Source of the DNA: CAZMVU01 sp964569295
Lineage (GTDB): Bacteria > Hydrogenedentota > Hydrogenedentia > Hydrogenedentales > JAGMZX01
DNA: 13,144 nucleotides
Direction: 5' to 3'
Assembly (NCBI GenBank): GCA_964569295.1
Contig: CAZMVU010000137.1
Span: forward strand, 1-13,144
Below, piece by piece: positions 13,118-13,144 of this stretch; position 1 is the stretch's first letter, and the number at the start of each line of letters is the position of its first letter. The position numbers and the translations under genes were made by a program. Under the pieces are notes generated by a model. It worked only from the letters and a program-made list of their open reading frames with translations, did no database searches and was not told the origin of the DNA.

Positions 13118-13144
13118 CTTGGGCAGTAGTGTATGTTTTTCTTC

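Larger units (their letters stand above)
12787..13144. other. Non-coding right end rich in small palindromes
   Basis: No convincing gene: an 84-codon minus-strand frame here (12860-13114) lacks a ribosome site and reads straight through palindromic repeats. The stretch holds GGGCC-NNN-GGCCC hairpins, a GACTGC-G-GCAGTC palindrome (12985-12997), a copy of the motif at 30-56, and a degraded REP-like unit. Confidence 0.6.

Overview
The window is a 13.1 kb, GC-rich bacterial chromosomal segment with ten well-supported genes, one broken gene remnant, and several repeat-bearing intergenic stretches. I see no rRNA, tRNA, CRISPR array or insertion sequence. The gene set points to a free-living Gram-negative-type bacterium: an ECF sigma factor with an ABC exporter, a GT-C-like membrane protein, a zinc-ribbon membrane protein, a secreted PhoPQ-activated-type protein, and an HDOD/GGDEF signalling operon. 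Together with many small palindromic repeats between genes, it resembles Candidatus Hydrogenedentota or planctomycete-like lineages. That assignment is an impression, not a proof.

Left end (1-654): no intact gene. A near-perfect 27-bp inverted repeat (198-260) precedes a degraded minimal-nucleotidyltransferase/HEPN (MntA-HepT type) toxin-antitoxin remnant. In it the start of the antitoxin appears fused, out of frame, to the end of the toxin.

655-2919 (minus): a tightly packed operon, read right to left, of ABC ATPase, ABC-2 permease and ECF sigma factor. The ATPase and permease share an ATGA overlap. The permease and sigma gene overlap by 8 bp, with a TTG start for sigma. No anti-sigma gene is recognisable downstream, where the MntA-HepT remnant now lies.

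3239-6313 (minus): putative lipoprotein, then a multi-pass GT-C-like membrane protein, then an extended SDR resembling thioester-reductase-type enzymes. These are probably co-transcribed and envelope related.

6561-10348: a zinc-ribbon/single-TM protein (minus) is divergent from a plus-strand gene for a membrane protein. That membrane protein joins a Tic20/DUF4870-like N-terminus to a caspase/CHAT-like C-terminus (His221/Cys256). This is the most interesting gene here. A secreted PqaA-family alpha/beta-hydrolase follows it.

10406-12726 (minus): a signalling operon with a good sigma70-type promoter (12758-12786). It encodes a 98-aa regulatory module, an HDOD protein and a GGDEF protein whose receiver domain lacks its phospho-acceptor Asp. 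The last two genes overlap by 8 bp. The right end (12787-13144) is non-coding and dense in small hairpins and REP-like sequence.
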